64,000 bases of DNA from Fodinibius salsisoli (GCF_026229185.1 NZ_JAGGJA010000010.1:1-64000), one strand, 5' to 3'; shown: positions 1 through 8,965, counted from the stretch's first letter. Made by a program: numbers and translations. Notes: generated by a model from the sequence alone, not told the origin.

Positions 1-161
1 GCTACTACCGGGAGGGAGCCTCCAATGGCGGCCGGGAGTTTGTGACGGGGGGCGGCTCGCTGCGCTACGGGGCGCTGCAGGTGAATGCGAGCCTGGCGAT
101 CCCGCAGGGGCCCACGGCCACCGACAATATCACCCGCCTCGGACTGCTTATTAGTTTTTAA
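1..161 (+). CDS. C-terminal fragment of a probable outer-membrane beta-barrel protein
   Basis: An open frame runs from the window edge (first full codon at 3) to TAA at 159-161 and gives about 52 residues ending LGLLISF. A final phenylalanine preceded by alternating hydrophobic residues is the usual last strand of a Gram-negative outer-membrane barrel, so I read it as the end of such a protein. The glycine-rich turn before it (TGGGSLRYG) also fits a barrel. The stretch is clearly more GC-rich than the genes that follow. Too little is present to name the family. Confidence 0.5.
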   Translation, partial: YYREGASNGGREFVTGGGSLRYGALQVNASLAIPQGPTATDNITRLGLLISF

Positions 162-223
162 ACGTTAAACCTTTTGAGAAGCACCGATTTAGCATTATAA
201 GTAATATCGGGAGGAATAACGTA

Positions 224-982
224 TCATTTTGATTGTGTCGCTGAGTCAGACTTTTTGAAAATGATATCGCCATAGTAGGCGGTAGCATTGCCCGCGGTAT
301 TGTCAGAGTCCGTCATAATGGCCACTCCTGTGATGGCGGGAGGGGCTTCACCAAAAGCAGCTTTATAGTCTTGGAGAATGTTTTGTGTCTCAACCATCCA
401 GGAGCCCGATTGTTCGTTGCCGGATTGTACGGCAACCATATAAACCCAGTCCGTAAATGGATTGGGCGCAATGGTTCCCCTTTTAGCCTTATTGGCCCAG
501 ATGTAATTGATTGATCGTAATGGAATATTATAAGAGGTGAAGGCCTTAAGAGCAGAATACTTTATACGGTCACCAAAGCCAAGGTTTGATTTATCATAAT
601 CGAACGTGACGTAAATACGGGCCGGATAATCGTCACTATCTTTTTTCTGGAGGTTGCCCTTTTTAAGTACTCCATCCACTTTCCAGCGCCATTCAATAAT
701 CGGATATTCATGAGGATCAATTCGTATTTTATAGATCAATCCACCAGCGGCATTAGCACTGCTGGCTTTGATAACATTTTTACCATTTTGATCCTCAACT
801 AGAGAATAATCAGTAAGGTTATCTGATTTTACTTCCATCTTTGCCCATGTCGTATCATTTTTAGAGTCTGTTGGGTTATAGTCTTGAACGGCTAACCGAA
901 TGGTATCTGTATTTTGTCCGGAGGATGGAGAGGACATAATCAGAGCAAGGACAGGAATAAGTATTAAGGAATAAAATTTCAT
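224..982 (-). CDS. Exported DUF3047-family protein
   Basis: This 252-residue protein starts with a signal peptide (MKFYSLILIPVLALIM, cleavage probably after SSG-Q near residue 23), so it is exported. The body matches the DUF3047 pattern: an N-terminal beta-rich half with IIEWRWKVDG near residue 95, ARIYVTFDYD near 122, SINYIWANK near 158, and a late AIMTDSDNT block followed by YYGDIIF. The molecular role of DUF3047 is not established. The gene is alone on the minus strand and diverges from the B12 transport operon; the 150 bp between them must hold both promoters. The start at 982 gives the signal peptide directly. Family assignment is by pattern memory only. Confidence 0.75.
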   Translation of the reverse strand: MKFYSLILIPVLALIMSSPSSGQNTDTIRLAVQDYNPTDSKNDTTWAKMEVKSDNLTDYSLVEDQNGKNVIKASSANAAGGLIYKIRIDPHEYPIIEWRWKVDGVLKKGNLQKKDSDDYPARIYVTFDYDKSNLGFGDRIKYSALKAFTSYNIPLRSINYIWANKAKRGTIAPNPFTDWVYMVAVQSGNEQSGSWMVETQNILQDYKAAFGEAPPAITGVAIMTDSDNTAGNATAYYGDIIFKKSDSATQSK

Positions 983-1129
983 AACTACTATTTTAGTATG
1001 TGTTCAACCATATGTACGACAGATTTTTTGGATTAGATTTATCAACGATATCTTTATTAGCTTCTGACAGGCAATACCGTTATTTTATTCGTTCATTTTA
1101 ACTTACTGATTCATTAGCGGTTGCTTACT

Positions 1130-1297
1130 GCTACAGGTAAAGCATTAAAAAGGGAATCCGGTGATCTTTATTCGAAAGACAGTCCGGAGCAGTCCCCGCT
1201 GCTGTAAGCTCCACCAAGCTTTTGGTCTGTATGACCACTATCCCCAATACAAGGGATGGGAAGGTTGCCAGAAGTGGAGTAAGCCAGAAGACCTGCC
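1130..1297 (+). promoter_or_regulatory. Cobalamin (adenosylcobalamin-type) riboswitch upstream of btuFCD
   Basis: The hallmarks of the cobalamin aptamer appear in order: the AAAAAGGGAA block at about 1147-1156, the GTCCGGAGCAGTCCCCGCTGCTGTAA core at about 1182-1207, the B12-box region near 1233 with GGGAAGG at 1258-1264, and the closing AAGCCAGAAGACCTGCC at 1281-1297. It lies 42 nt ahead of the btuF start, which fits repression of translation or early termination when B12 is abundant. Any coding frame beginning inside this region (for example at 1222) is spurious. Confidence 0.93.
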
Positions 1298-1338
1298 ATA
1301 ATGATGATAGAAAAGCTTTCGGGAGAAAAGCTGAACCT

Positions 1339-2520
1339 ATGACTTTGAAAAGATTTATTTACTGTTCTGTTAGTATAATTTTGGGGAGTATCGTCCTCAT
1401 ATTTTCGGCTTGTAACTCGCCGGAGAAGCAAAAGAATACCGCACATCTTGTATCTGACAATACCGTCACATTTCCGCACAAGGTACAGGCCGAGTATGCA
1501 AGTGGTTTCCATATCAGCTATCATGAAAACCATAAGTTGCTGGAGATCTTAAAACCTTTCCAGGATAAGGTGGATACGTTAAGGTATGCGCTGGTCCCCC
1601 GTGAGTTGGTTGAAGAGGTTGACGTTTCCGGTGCCCGAGAGATTCCTATTCCTGTTCGTCGTATGATTGCCACTTCTACCACGCACATTGGCTTGCTTGG
1701 GATGCTGGATGCCAACAGCGTGCTAACAGGTATGGTGGGTGCAGAGTTTGTGTATAGTTCAGAAGTAAAAAGCCAGATTGAATCTGGGACAACGACAAGC
1801 CTTCCACAGGGGGAACTAAATAAAGAGAAGATATTGGCTATGGACCCGGATCTGCTCATGATTTCAGGAGGACAGTCATCCCAATTTGATAATTATCGGG
1901 TATTGATTGATTCGGGCATCAATGTATTTGTGAATGCCGAATGGCTGGAAACAACTCCACTGGGCAAGGCAGAGTGGGTAAAAGTGATGGCCGCTTTACT
2001 GAACAAAGAGCAGTTGGCTAACAAAAAATTTGAAGCAGTGGCCGACCGGTACCAGAAATTGAGAGCCGCTACTGATACGGTCACTCATAAACCGCTGATT
2101 ATCAATAGCGTGCCGTATAAAGGGGCTTGGTTTGTTTCAGGCGGCAATAGCTTTGCCGCTCAGTTCTTGGAGGATGCCGGGGCTAACTACCCTTGGTTAG
2201 AGACGGAGGACACGGGTGGACTAAGGAAAAGCTTTGAAGTGGTCTATGAACAGGGATTGAAAGCAGATATTTGGATTAATCCCGGTACGGCAGAAAGCAG
2301 GGAAGACCTTTTGGCAAAAGACAGCCGGTTTAAAGCTTTTAAAGCATTTGAAACGGGACAAATTTATAATAACAATCGTCGCAAGCGGCCGTCCGGGGGC
2401 AACGACTATTGGGAGTCCGGTGTGGTGCATCCGGATATTTTATTAGCTGATTTGATTAAGATATTCCATCCCGAAATTGTGCCAGAACATGAGCTGTATT
2501 ATTATCAGAAGGTGCAGTGA
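1339..2520 (+). CDS. btuF: Periplasmic cobalamin-binding lipoprotein of the B12 ABC importer (BtuF-like)
   Basis: This is a 393-residue ABC substrate-binding lipoprotein of the vitamin B12/iron-siderophore class. The signal peptide MTLKRFIYCS is followed by a hydrophobic stretch and lipobox FSAC, with the lipidated Cys at residue 25. The mature part has the two-lobed TroA/BtuF pattern: IATSTTHIGLLGML, then the DPDLLMISGGQ block, and a C-terminal lobe with ADIWINPGTAES and HPDILLADLIKIFHPE. I start at 1339 and not at the upstream in-frame GTG at 1222, because the latter lies inside the riboswitch and only 1339 puts the signal peptide at the N-terminus. The riboswitch upstream and the permease and ATPase downstream point to B12 and not iron as substrate. 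The substrate itself is inferred from context. Confidence 0.88.
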   Translation: MTLKRFIYCSVSIILGSIVLIFSACNSPEKQKNTAHLVSDNTVTFPHKVQAEYASGFHISYHENHKLLEILKPFQDKVDTLRYALVPRELVEEVDVSGAREIPIPVRRMIATSTTHIGLLGMLDANSVLTGMVGAEFVYSSEVKSQIESGTTTSLPQGELNKEKILAMDPDLLMISGGQSSQFDNYRVLIDSGINVFVNAEWLETTPLGKAEWVKVMAALLNKEQLANKKFEAVADRYQKLRAATDTVTHKPLIINSVPYKGAWFVSGGNSFAAQFLEDAGANYPWLETEDTGGLRKSFEVVYEQGLKADIWINPGTAESREDLLAKDSRFKAFKAFETGQIYNNNRRKRPSGGNDYWESGVVHPDILLADLIKIFHPEIVPEHELYYYQKVQ

Positions 2521-3596
2521 TGCCAACCCCTTCTCAACATAATGACGTGCAGTACCAAACCGGTATTCGCCCGCTTTACTTTTTCCTTTTAGTGGGAGGA
2601 GTACTTCTTTTTTTTCTGCTAAATATCGGGCTTGGCTCAGTAAATATACCCCTTGCGGATATTGTTCATATCTTAGCAGGAGGAGAAACCGAACATTCTG
2701 CCTGGCGTAAAATCCTGATAAATATACGTATTCCCAGGGCTGTGACAGCGATCTTGGCGGGCAGTGCCCTTTCAGTGGGCGGGCTCCTGATGCAGACGCT
2801 TTTTCGTAACCCCCTGGCGGGCCCCTCGGTACTGGGTATCACCGCCGGTGCAAGCCTGGGTGTTGCTGTCGTGATGCTGGCAGGCGGGACCATCACCAGT
2901 ATCTTTGCCATTCAACAGCTTTCGGCGGCAGGCAGCTGGCTTATCATTTTGGCAGCCAGCCTGGGTTCGGCCGCCGTGTTGTTGCTTATCCTGCTCATAT
3001 CCATACGTATTCGGGATAATGTTACTCTGCTTATTATCGGGCTGATGGTCGGCAATATTACAATAGCGATGGTCAGCATATGGCAATATTTTAGCAGTCC
3101 CGAACAGATACAGGACTACCTGATCTGGACGTTTGGAAGTCTGGGCGGCGTGCCGCTGGATCAGCTCTGGATTGTGGCTATCGTAGCCGTAATGGGTGGA
3201 GGCATGGCCCTGCTAATGTCCAAGCCCCTAAATGGGTTGCTTCTGGGAGATAACTATGCTCGTAGTATGGGCCTGTCCGTTGCCAGTGCACGTATCTGGA
3301 TTATTGTAAGTACAAGTCTGTTGGCGGGGGGTATTACCGCTTTTTGTGGACCCATCGGTTTCGTCGGGATTGCCGTTCCCCATCTGACACGTTCATTGCT
3401 GGGCACCAATGATCATCGCGTGCTCATTCCGGGCACTTTATTGATGGGAGCGCTTCTTCTTTTGGCCTGTGATATCGTAGCCCAAATGCCTGGCTCCACT
3501 GCAACTTTACCTATCAGTGCCGTAACATCATTGGTGGGCTCGCCGGTCGTTATTTGGGTCATTATCCAGCGAAAAAACCTACAGGCTTCTTTTTGA
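2520..3596 (+). CDS. btuC: B12 ABC transporter permease (BtuC/FecCD family)
   Basis: The 358-residue protein is a FecCD-type inner-membrane permease with about ten hydrophobic segments. Family motifs are clear: IRIPRAVTAILAGSALSVGG near residues 68-87, QTLFRNPLAGPSVLGITAGAS near 91-110, and the C-terminal GPIGFVGIAVPHLTR that contacts the ATPase. Length is normal. The ATG at 2520 overlaps the btuF stop (TGATG), a translationally coupled start; an in-frame GTG sits one codon earlier. The btuD start overlaps its own stop in the same way. With BtuF and BtuD it moves corrinoid from periplasm to cytoplasm. Confidence 0.92.
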   Translation: MPTPSQHNDVQYQTGIRPLYFFLLVGGVLLFFLLNIGLGSVNIPLADIVHILAGGETEHSAWRKILINIRIPRAVTAILAGSALSVGGLLMQTLFRNPLAGPSVLGITAGASLGVAVVMLAGGTITSIFAIQQLSAAGSWLIILAASLGSAAVLLLILLISIRIRDNVTLLIIGLMVGNITIAMVSIWQYFSSPEQIQDYLIWTFGSLGGVPLDQLWIVAIVAVMGGGMALLMSKPLNGLLLGDNYARSMGLSVASARIWIIVSTSLLAGGITAFCGPIGFVGIAVPHLTRSLLGTNDHRVLIPGTLLMGALLLLACDIVAQMPGSTATLPISAVTSLVGSPVVIWVIIQRKNLQASF

Positions 3597-4618
3597 TGAG
3601 TCAGTTCCAAAGTATCATATCGACAGAAGATCTGGAAATAGGGTTTCCTGCACGCGGTCGCCGCCGGAAATCTAAAACGGTGGCCAGCGATATTAATGTA
3701 TCGCTACACCGTGGCCAGGTGGTTTGCCTGCTGGGGCCGAATGGGTCAGGGAAGTCAACACTGATTCGTACCCTTTCAGGGCTCCATGCACCGCTGAGTG
3801 GAGGGATAAAACTTTCGGGTAGTTCCATGAACCACCTAAGTAACAAGCAGGCTTCCCGTGAAGTGAGCACGGTGCTTACCGACCGACTGACCATTGGAAA
3901 TCTGAGCGTGCATGAACTGGTAAGCTTTGGCCGATCGCCTTATACCGGTTGGTTTGGCTCGCTGGATCAGAAAGATAAGCAGAAAGTAGCCTGGGCTATA
4001 GAATCTACTGGAAGTGGTCCGCTCATTGATCGGGATGTACTTCACCTTAGTGATGGGGAGCGCCAAAAGGTGATGATTGCGCGGGCCCTGGCACAGGATA
4101 CGCCCGCTATACTGCTGGATGAACCTACCGCTCATCTCGATCTGCCGAATAGGGTTGCGATTATCCGCTTGTTGCGGAGGCTTGCTCACAACACCCAAAA
4201 GGCTGTCTTATTTTCTACCCATGAATTAGATTTGGCGCTCAAGGCAGCGGATGCGTTATGGTTGATTAACAGGGAGGGGAAAATTATCACAGGTACGCCC
4301 GAAGACCTCGTACTGGATGGCACCTTTGAATCCGTTTTTGAGCGGAATAGTTTCGAATTTGATCGGACTACCGGCTCTTTTAGGCTCCACGAACCATCCA
4401 AAGAACCGATCTATTTGCAGGGCAATCCCGTAGGCGTATTCTGGACACGACGTGCGCTGGAGCGCTCCGGTTACGAGGTCAGGGAGTCGAATGGAACGGA
4501 ACTGCAGGTTGAGGTTCGTGCATTGGAACAGCACTTTGAGTGGAGCATTACCTATCAGGATAAGGAGCATAATAGTGATACCGTTCAGGGGCTGCTGTCG
4601 ATATTACAGAAGTTATAG
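3596..4618 (+). CDS. btuD: B12 ABC transporter ATPase (BtuD-like) with C-terminal extension
   Basis: This is the nucleotide-binding subunit of the importer, 340 residues from an ATG that overlaps the btuC stop. Walker A is GPNGSGKST near residue 48, the signature is LSDGE followed by RQKVMIARAL, Walker B is AILLDEPTAHLDL, and the H-loop is FSTHELD. The position that normally carries the Q-loop glutamine reads STVLTDRLTIGN, so the usual Gln appears to be replaced. About 75 extra residues follow the ATPase core (from EPIYLQGNPVG), which is longer than E. coli BtuD (about 250). From memory, both traits also occur in FecE/BtuD relatives of Bacteroidetes. An upstream in-frame start at 3554 lies inside btuC and is unlikely. 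Confidence 0.88.
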   Translation: MSQFQSIISTEDLEIGFPARGRRRKSKTVASDINVSLHRGQVVCLLGPNGSGKSTLIRTLSGLHAPLSGGIKLSGSSMNHLSNKQASREVSTVLTDRLTIGNLSVHELVSFGRSPYTGWFGSLDQKDKQKVAWAIESTGSGPLIDRDVLHLSDGERQKVMIARALAQDTPAILLDEPTAHLDLPNRVAIIRLLRRLAHNTQKAVLFSTHELDLALKAADALWLINREGKIITGTPEDLVLDGTFESVFERNSFEFDRTTGSFRLHEPSKEPIYLQGNPVGVFWTRRALERSGYEVRESNGTELQVEVRALEQHFEWSITYQDKEHNSDTVQGLLSILQKL

Positions 4619-4794
4619 CGGTATTGTTGTTTTAAGTCCTTGGCACTTGCGAAGTGTCCGAGACTTTTTGGTGAACATTTTCTTTTAAAGGCGACAACAC
4701 CCACTTGGGAAATTTCTGTTTGACGAAGGGCGGCCCGAAGCCGTGGTCAGCGCTTTTGGCTGTTGTCCGCCCTGAGGAGTTTAAATTTCTCTTG

Positions 4795-4818
4795 GCCTTT
4801 TGTGCCAAGACAAAAGGC
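4795..4818. repeat. Dispersed hairpin repeat, copy 1
   Basis: The sequence GCCTTTTG, a short spacer, then CAAAAGGC forms a stem of about eight base pairs and is followed by GGAAAAA. A second copy with the same arms and a different loop lies at 5186-5209. The two are in the same gene-free spacer and about 390 bp apart. Function is unknown. Confidence 0.5.
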
Positions 4819-5185
4819 GGAAAAAATGACCGGCTGAGAAAGCTTCGACTCTCCCGTAGCCAAAATCATTTAACGGGAGTTGAAAAATACCAATTCTCAG
4901 ACAGGAATGATTTTTTTACGCTTCGGCTACGGTCACTTTCCCAGCAGAATTTATGTTAGGCCGGGATGTGGAGTGGGGATTACATAAGATAAGTCGAACA
5001 AGTTCAAGGTCCTATCGGCCTTAAATTTGTTGGCGGGAATAAGCGAGTGAGGCGAGGTGCGACCGCAGAAATTCACACCGGTCGGGTCTTGCCTTAAGGT
5101 CTAAAGAGCAGAAGGACCATTGAATTTATGCAGTACCGAGACGAATGAGCGCGGCCAAGAAATTTTCAGCCTAGATCTTTTACGA

Positions 5186-5209
5186 GCCTTTTGGATCATG
5201 CCAAAAGGC
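5186..5209. repeat. Dispersed hairpin repeat, copy 2
   Basis: GCCTTTTGG, a six-base loop, and CCAAAAGGC form a nine-pair stem followed by GGAAC. It matches the arms of the copy at 4795-4818, while the loop has diverged, which suggests selection on the stem or a common mobile origin. Confidence 0.5.
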
Positions 5210-5625
5210 GGAACAAATTATCTGTTCTATTTTTTGGATGACCAAAAAACGAAACGCAAAAAAGTCACCGTCTGAGAAAAGAGGGCGGGGAATGTTAGTT
5301 CGGATCAGAGGTCATAAAATATCCCTTCGAAGGGAGTACCGCTGAAGGCGGGGAGGGATGTTTATCCTATCTTTCGCTGATGTAACTCCTTTAAGCTTTG
5401 AGGGAGTTTAACTCCCATTTGCCGCGTCCTTTCTTCGGGAGTGCAACTTCATAGCACAGTGGACAGGAGCGGGGTCGGGGTATTACGCATTTCTCTTCTC
5501 AAGGAAGGGGGCAGTATATTCAAGTGTCGGGGACTTAGTTCGAGGTTTGTTTCTTCAAACTAAGCTAAAAAAGTTTCATTTTATCAATAAAGCTCATACC
5601 TTACCAACGCTCTTTGAAATAGTGT

Positions 5626-5824
5626 ATTGGTTTCGCTGATTGATAGCAATCAACCAGCGATGAAAAGGGAATTCCGTGCCCCGGCACTGACTTTATTGCC
5701 GTGTAATCGGAAGCTGTACCCGCAACTGTGAATCCATTTCAGGTGTTGTCCCCAACCTTTTGCCACTGTCCCGATACTTCGGGATGGGAAGGCCGGACAG
5801 CCGGATAAGCCAGAAGACCTGCCA
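5626..5824 (+). promoter_or_regulatory. Cobalamin riboswitch upstream of btuB
   Basis: All core boxes of the cobalamin riboswitch are visible: TGAAAAGGGAATTCCGTGCC at about 5661-5680, the AAGCTGTACCCGCAACTGTGA core at 5711-5731, GCCACTGTCCC at 5762-5772, a short P-stem (CCCGATACTTCGGGA), GGGAAGGCC at 5785-5793, and AAGCCAGAAGACCTGCC at 5808-5824. The aptamer ends 54 nt before the btuB start. It is a better match to the consensus than the copy at 1130-1297 and should repress btuB and btuG when intracellular B12 is high. Confidence 0.95.
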
Positions 5825-5878
5825 AACAATTCTATTTCTTGAGGAACTTTCGGGAGTTAAAGTTTCTACGAGGATTTT

Positions 5879-7801
5879 ATGTCAAAATTATGGATACGTT
5901 ATAGCACAGCTTTATGTAGTTGTGTTCTCTTTTTTATACATCATTTAGCTTATAGTCAGGTAATTAGTGATACGCTTCAGTTAGAAGAAATTGAAGTGGT
6001 AGCCACTCGTATACAGCAGCCATTAAAGTATCAGCCTACCCATGTGGAAGTTATTGACTCGGTATCGCTATCGATGCAGTCGGTCCAAAATATTGGTGAA
6101 GTATTAAACTCGTCCTCTATGCTATTCATTAAAGACAATGGTCCTGGAGGGATTGCAACTGCTTCTCAACGAGGGCTCTCTGCCAGTCAGGTTCAAGTGC
6201 TTTGGGAGGGGATACCTATTAATAGCGTTATGGCCGGACAAACCGATTATTCATTATTACCGGCATCACTCTTTTCGACTGTACAGATAAGCTCTGGAAA
6301 TCCCAGCTCAGCTTTTGGAGGCGGCAGCCTTTCGGGAGCCATCTACCTGTCATCTGATAGAGCGGAATATCAAGGCGTTTCTATTGGACAAAGTGTGGGA
6401 TCCTTTGGTCAGTGGCAATCGTCATTAAACGGACAGATTCAGTCAGGTAACTGGAGGGTCCATTTGAAAAGTGCGGTGAGCAGGGATGAAAATGACTTTG
6501 AATATTATAACCGTGCTTTTGATCAGGAAGAGTACCGGACCCACAACCGACAGGAACAGGAAAACATCATTGCTGGCATTGGATATAGCCAGGGAAATAA
6601 GCAGTTCGAATCTAAATTTTGGTTTGCCGATAGCAAAAATGAAATCCCCGGGACCATTCTAACATCAAATAGCCAGTCCCGACAGGATGACCAGTCCATG
6701 CGCTGGTTGAGTCGTTATCAGACCTATTGGGGTGAAGCCGAATTTACGTTCAAAAACTATGTTGACCGTTCCGAGCTTAACTATTTTGACTCTAAAGCCG
6801 ACACGAGAAGCATAAGTACAACCCGCAGATGGTTGATCAGCAGTGCCTTTGACTATAAAATCAATAATAATGTTTTGCTGAAGGGGGAGCTCAGCGGTAG
6901 CCTTTCGGGCGTAGAGACCAACAATTATACGGGTTTGAAAACACGCCAGCAGTTCAGTGCCTTACTAAATCCTGAATTTGAAACCTTACAAAGTCGGGTC
7001 CATATTTATCCGGCATTACGGCTTGATTCATACAATGATTTTGGAACCGTATTGAGTCCTACACTTGGGGTAAATTATGCTCTGCGAAAGGATAAACTAT
7101 TTTTGCGCGGACAGCTAAGCCGTGATTTCAATCCACCGACCTTTAATGCTCTGTACTGGTTGCCCGGCGGAGATCCCAATTTGAAACCGGAGCGAAGTAA
7201 TAATGCAGAGGCCGGATTGGTTTATTATCCACGATGGTTGAGCTTTTCGACGGTGACTTTAACCAGTTTCTATAATCGGGTCAATGAAGGGCTCCGGTGG
7301 ACTCCTAATGAAACCGGAAATTATGTACCTGAGAATGTAGATCAGGTTACTTCAAAAGGATTAGAGACAAGCCTGACCAACCGATTCACAGTAGGCAGGC
7401 AATGGAACCTGGTGTTAGAACAATCTGCAAATTATGTGCACGCTCAGATTACAGAGCCTCGGTTTGATGGAGATGAAGCCCTTGGAAATCAGCTTCGATA
7501 TATTCCCAAATGGAATTATCAGGCGTCGCTTCGTGCCCAAAGAACCTTTCTGAGTGCTTTTATTCAATATAAATGGACCAACCGCCGCTATACTACTGAT
7601 ACACAGGAATTTGCCAGCTCGCTTAAGCCATATCACCTCTTGCATGCCACCCTACAACTTCAGCAACAATATTTTGGGGTTAATTTCCAAGCACAAACTG
7701 GAGTTCGAAATTTACTTAATACCGATTACGAGATCATTCAGTGGTATGCCATGCCACAACGAAATTATCACCTTTCTTTAACTGCAACTTATGAATTCTA
7801 A
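5879..7801 (+). CDS. btuB: TonB-dependent vitamin B12 outer-membrane receptor (BtuB)
   Basis: This 640-residue outer-membrane receptor takes up corrinoids with energy from TonB. A signal peptide ends near YSQVISD (residues 20-30), followed by a TonB-box-like LQLEEIEVVATR. The plug domain follows with IGEVLNSSSMLFIKDNGPGG, QVQVLWEGIPIN and the GNPSSAFGGGSLSGAIYL block. A long beta-barrel ends in SLTATYEF with the C-terminal Phe. Size and order match BtuB/CirA-type receptors. The cobalamin riboswitch immediately upstream and the BtuG-like lipoprotein overlapping downstream make B12 the likely ligand. The start follows a weak GAGG sequence 54 nt after the riboswitch. Confidence 0.93.
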   Translation: MSKLWIRYSTALCSCVLFFIHHLAYSQVISDTLQLEEIEVVATRIQQPLKYQPTHVEVIDSVSLSMQSVQNIGEVLNSSSMLFIKDNGPGGIATASQRGLSASQVQVLWEGIPINSVMAGQTDYSLLPASLFSTVQISSGNPSSAFGGGSLSGAIYLSSDRAEYQGVSIGQSVGSFGQWQSSLNGQIQSGNWRVHLKSAVSRDENDFEYYNRAFDQEEYRTHNRQEQENIIAGIGYSQGNKQFESKFWFADSKNEIPGTILTSNSQSRQDDQSMRWLSRYQTYWGEAEFTFKNYVDRSELNYFDSKADTRSISTTRRWLISSAFDYKINNNVLLKGELSGSLSGVETNNYTGLKTRQQFSALLNPEFETLQSRVHIYPALRLDSYNDFGTVLSPTLGVNYALRKDKLFLRGQLSRDFNPPTFNALYWLPGGDPNLKPERSNNAEAGLVYYPRWLSFSTVTLTSFYNRVNEGLRWTPNETGNYVPENVDQVTSKGLETSLTNRFTVGRQWNLVLEQSANYVHAQITEPRFDGDEALGNQLRYIPKWNYQASLRAQRTFLSAFIQYKWTNRRYTTDTQEFASSLKPYHLLHATLQLQQQYFGVNFQAQTGVRNLLNTDYEIIQWYAMPQRNYHLSLTATYEF

Positions 7802-7811
7802 GAACTTAACA

Positions 7812-8861
7812 ATGAAGAACCGATCGATACTATTTGTACTTGCTGCTTTTCTTTTAGTAAGCAGCTGTGATAATAATACCAACAGTGATCCGGGCCAACT
7901 TGAACAAGCCTCAGTCTATGTTATCAACGAAGGGAACTTTAGCCAGTCAAATGGCGCTATTTCATCCTATAATTTTGAGACGGGGGAATCATCTGTGGAT
8001 GTCATCGCTGATAAGACCGGGAGTCCATTTGTGGGATACATTCAGGGATCCACCATCATTGAGGATCAGCTATTCGTGGTAACGAATGCCCCCAGTCAAA
8101 TCAAAGTGTATGATTTAAAGACCTTAGATTTGCAGGACACAGCCGAGCTCTCCTTTGATCCCCGAGCTATTTCTCCGGCGGGGCAGGGTAAGGCTCTTGT
8201 ATCCAGCCTGTATGACAGCTCTGTCGTTGCATTAGATTTGGAAACAATGGAGATTACGGATCCAAAAATAATGGTCGGTCCTTATCCCAACTATACGCTC
8301 AATGCAGACGGTAAGGTTTATGTATCAAACGGAAACAGTACGGTATCCATGATTGATGTTGGCTCAGTGGAGCTGGGAAAAAATATTCCTGTCGGTCCCG
8401 GACCTAATCAGATTATAGAGGGACCTTCCGGCCTGATCTGGGTCGTGTGTGAAGGGTATGCAGCTTATGATGATAACGGCAATCGTGATCCGGAAAATGA
8501 TGTCCCCGGTGGTATTTATATTATCGATCCGGCACAGCAAGCCGTGGTCACTAATATCCAAACCGGTGGCCGGCCAACGGGAATCGCCATCAATAACAAC
8601 TCAGATCTGGCCTATGTGAGCTACACCTCCAGCGATGTTGTAACCATCGATATGAATACCCAGCAGATTGTTGATGAGTCATTTATCAGCCGTTCGTTTA
8701 ACGCTATTGGATTTACTGCTTCTGAGCAAATGATCCTGGGCGGTGTAAGTAATGGGTTGGCTCAAAATGGTAAAACGATCATGTATACGCTGGATGGAAC
8801 AGCCGTTGATTCGTTTGAGGTCGGAAAGTCGCCCATTGAATTTGAGTTTGTAACCAACTAA
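7812..8861 (+). CDS. btuG: Surface B12-capture lipoprotein, BtuG-like beta-propeller (DUF5074/YncE-like)
   Basis: The 349-residue lipoprotein has signal MKNRSILFVLAAFLLV and lipobox VSSC (Cys 19), followed by DNN, an acidic start that may favour surface export. The rest is a run of propeller repeats of the YncE/DUF5074 type: VYVINEGNFSQSNGAISSYN, LFVVTNAPSQIKVYD, VYVSNGNSTVSMID, IYIIDPAQQAVVTNI and LAYVSYTSSDVVTID. In Bacteroides, BtuG proteins of this fold bind B12 very tightly and sit on BtuB. Position directly behind btuB under the same riboswitch supports that role here; it is inferred from homology memory and context. An in-frame ATG at 7791 overlaps the btuB stop and is an alternative start seven codons upstream. 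Confidence 0.82.
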   Translation: MKNRSILFVLAAFLLVSSCDNNTNSDPGQLEQASVYVINEGNFSQSNGAISSYNFETGESSVDVIADKTGSPFVGYIQGSTIIEDQLFVVTNAPSQIKVYDLKTLDLQDTAELSFDPRAISPAGQGKALVSSLYDSSVVALDLETMEITDPKIMVGPYPNYTLNADGKVYVSNGNSTVSMIDVGSVELGKNIPVGPGPNQIIEGPSGLIWVVCEGYAAYDDNGNRDPENDVPGGIYIIDPAQQAVVTNIQTGGRPTGIAINNNSDLAYVSYTSSDVVTIDMNTQQIVDESFISRSFNAIGFTASEQMILGGVSNGLAQNGKTIMYTLDGTAVDSFEVGKSPIEFEFVTN

Positions 8862-8905
8862 GAATATAAGAGAGAACGCTGCCAGGGCGTATATTTCCCT
8901 GAATG

Positions 8906-8948
8906 AATAATCCTGAGCAGTGAGAATCTGCTTGGGGTTATTTTTTTA
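8906..8948 (+). terminator. Strong intrinsic terminator after btuG
   Basis: A 15-base-pair stem (AATAATCCTGAGCAG paired with CTGCTTGGGGTTATT, three of the pairs G-U) closes a 7-nt loop and runs into a T tract. It ends the riboswitch-controlled btuB-btuG unit 18 nt before cobU, so cobU must rely on read-through or its own promoter inside or beyond the hairpin. Confidence 0.85.
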
Positions 8949-8965
8949 ATAAAAGATGTATTCTT

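Larger units (their letters stand above)
4619..5620. other. One-kilobase gene-free spacer with degenerate repeated motifs
   Basis: No convincing gene is present between btuD and the second riboswitch. The stretch holds two copies of a hairpin with GCCTTTTG and CAAAAGGC arms (4795-4818 and 5186-5209), each followed by GG and an A-rich run. Further on are palindromic pieces such as CCCTTCGAAGGG near 5324-5335 and a flanking CATCCCTC/GAGGGATG pairing that reaches about 5360. The open frame at 4705-4959 spans one hairpin copy and reads as low-complexity Lys/Arg/Phe sequence, so I take it as noncoding. This looks like decayed intergenic repeat material. Confidence 0.5.

Noticed and set aside
1222-1338. 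N-terminal extension of the BtuF-like gene from the GTG at 1222
   Set aside because: It lies inside the cobalamin riboswitch and would bury the signal peptide; ATG 1339 is the better start.
4705-4959. Open frame of 84 codons in the btuD-btuB spacer
   Set aside because: It spans a repeated hairpin, has low-complexity Lys/Phe-rich sequence and no ribosome site or neighbours; treated as noncoding.
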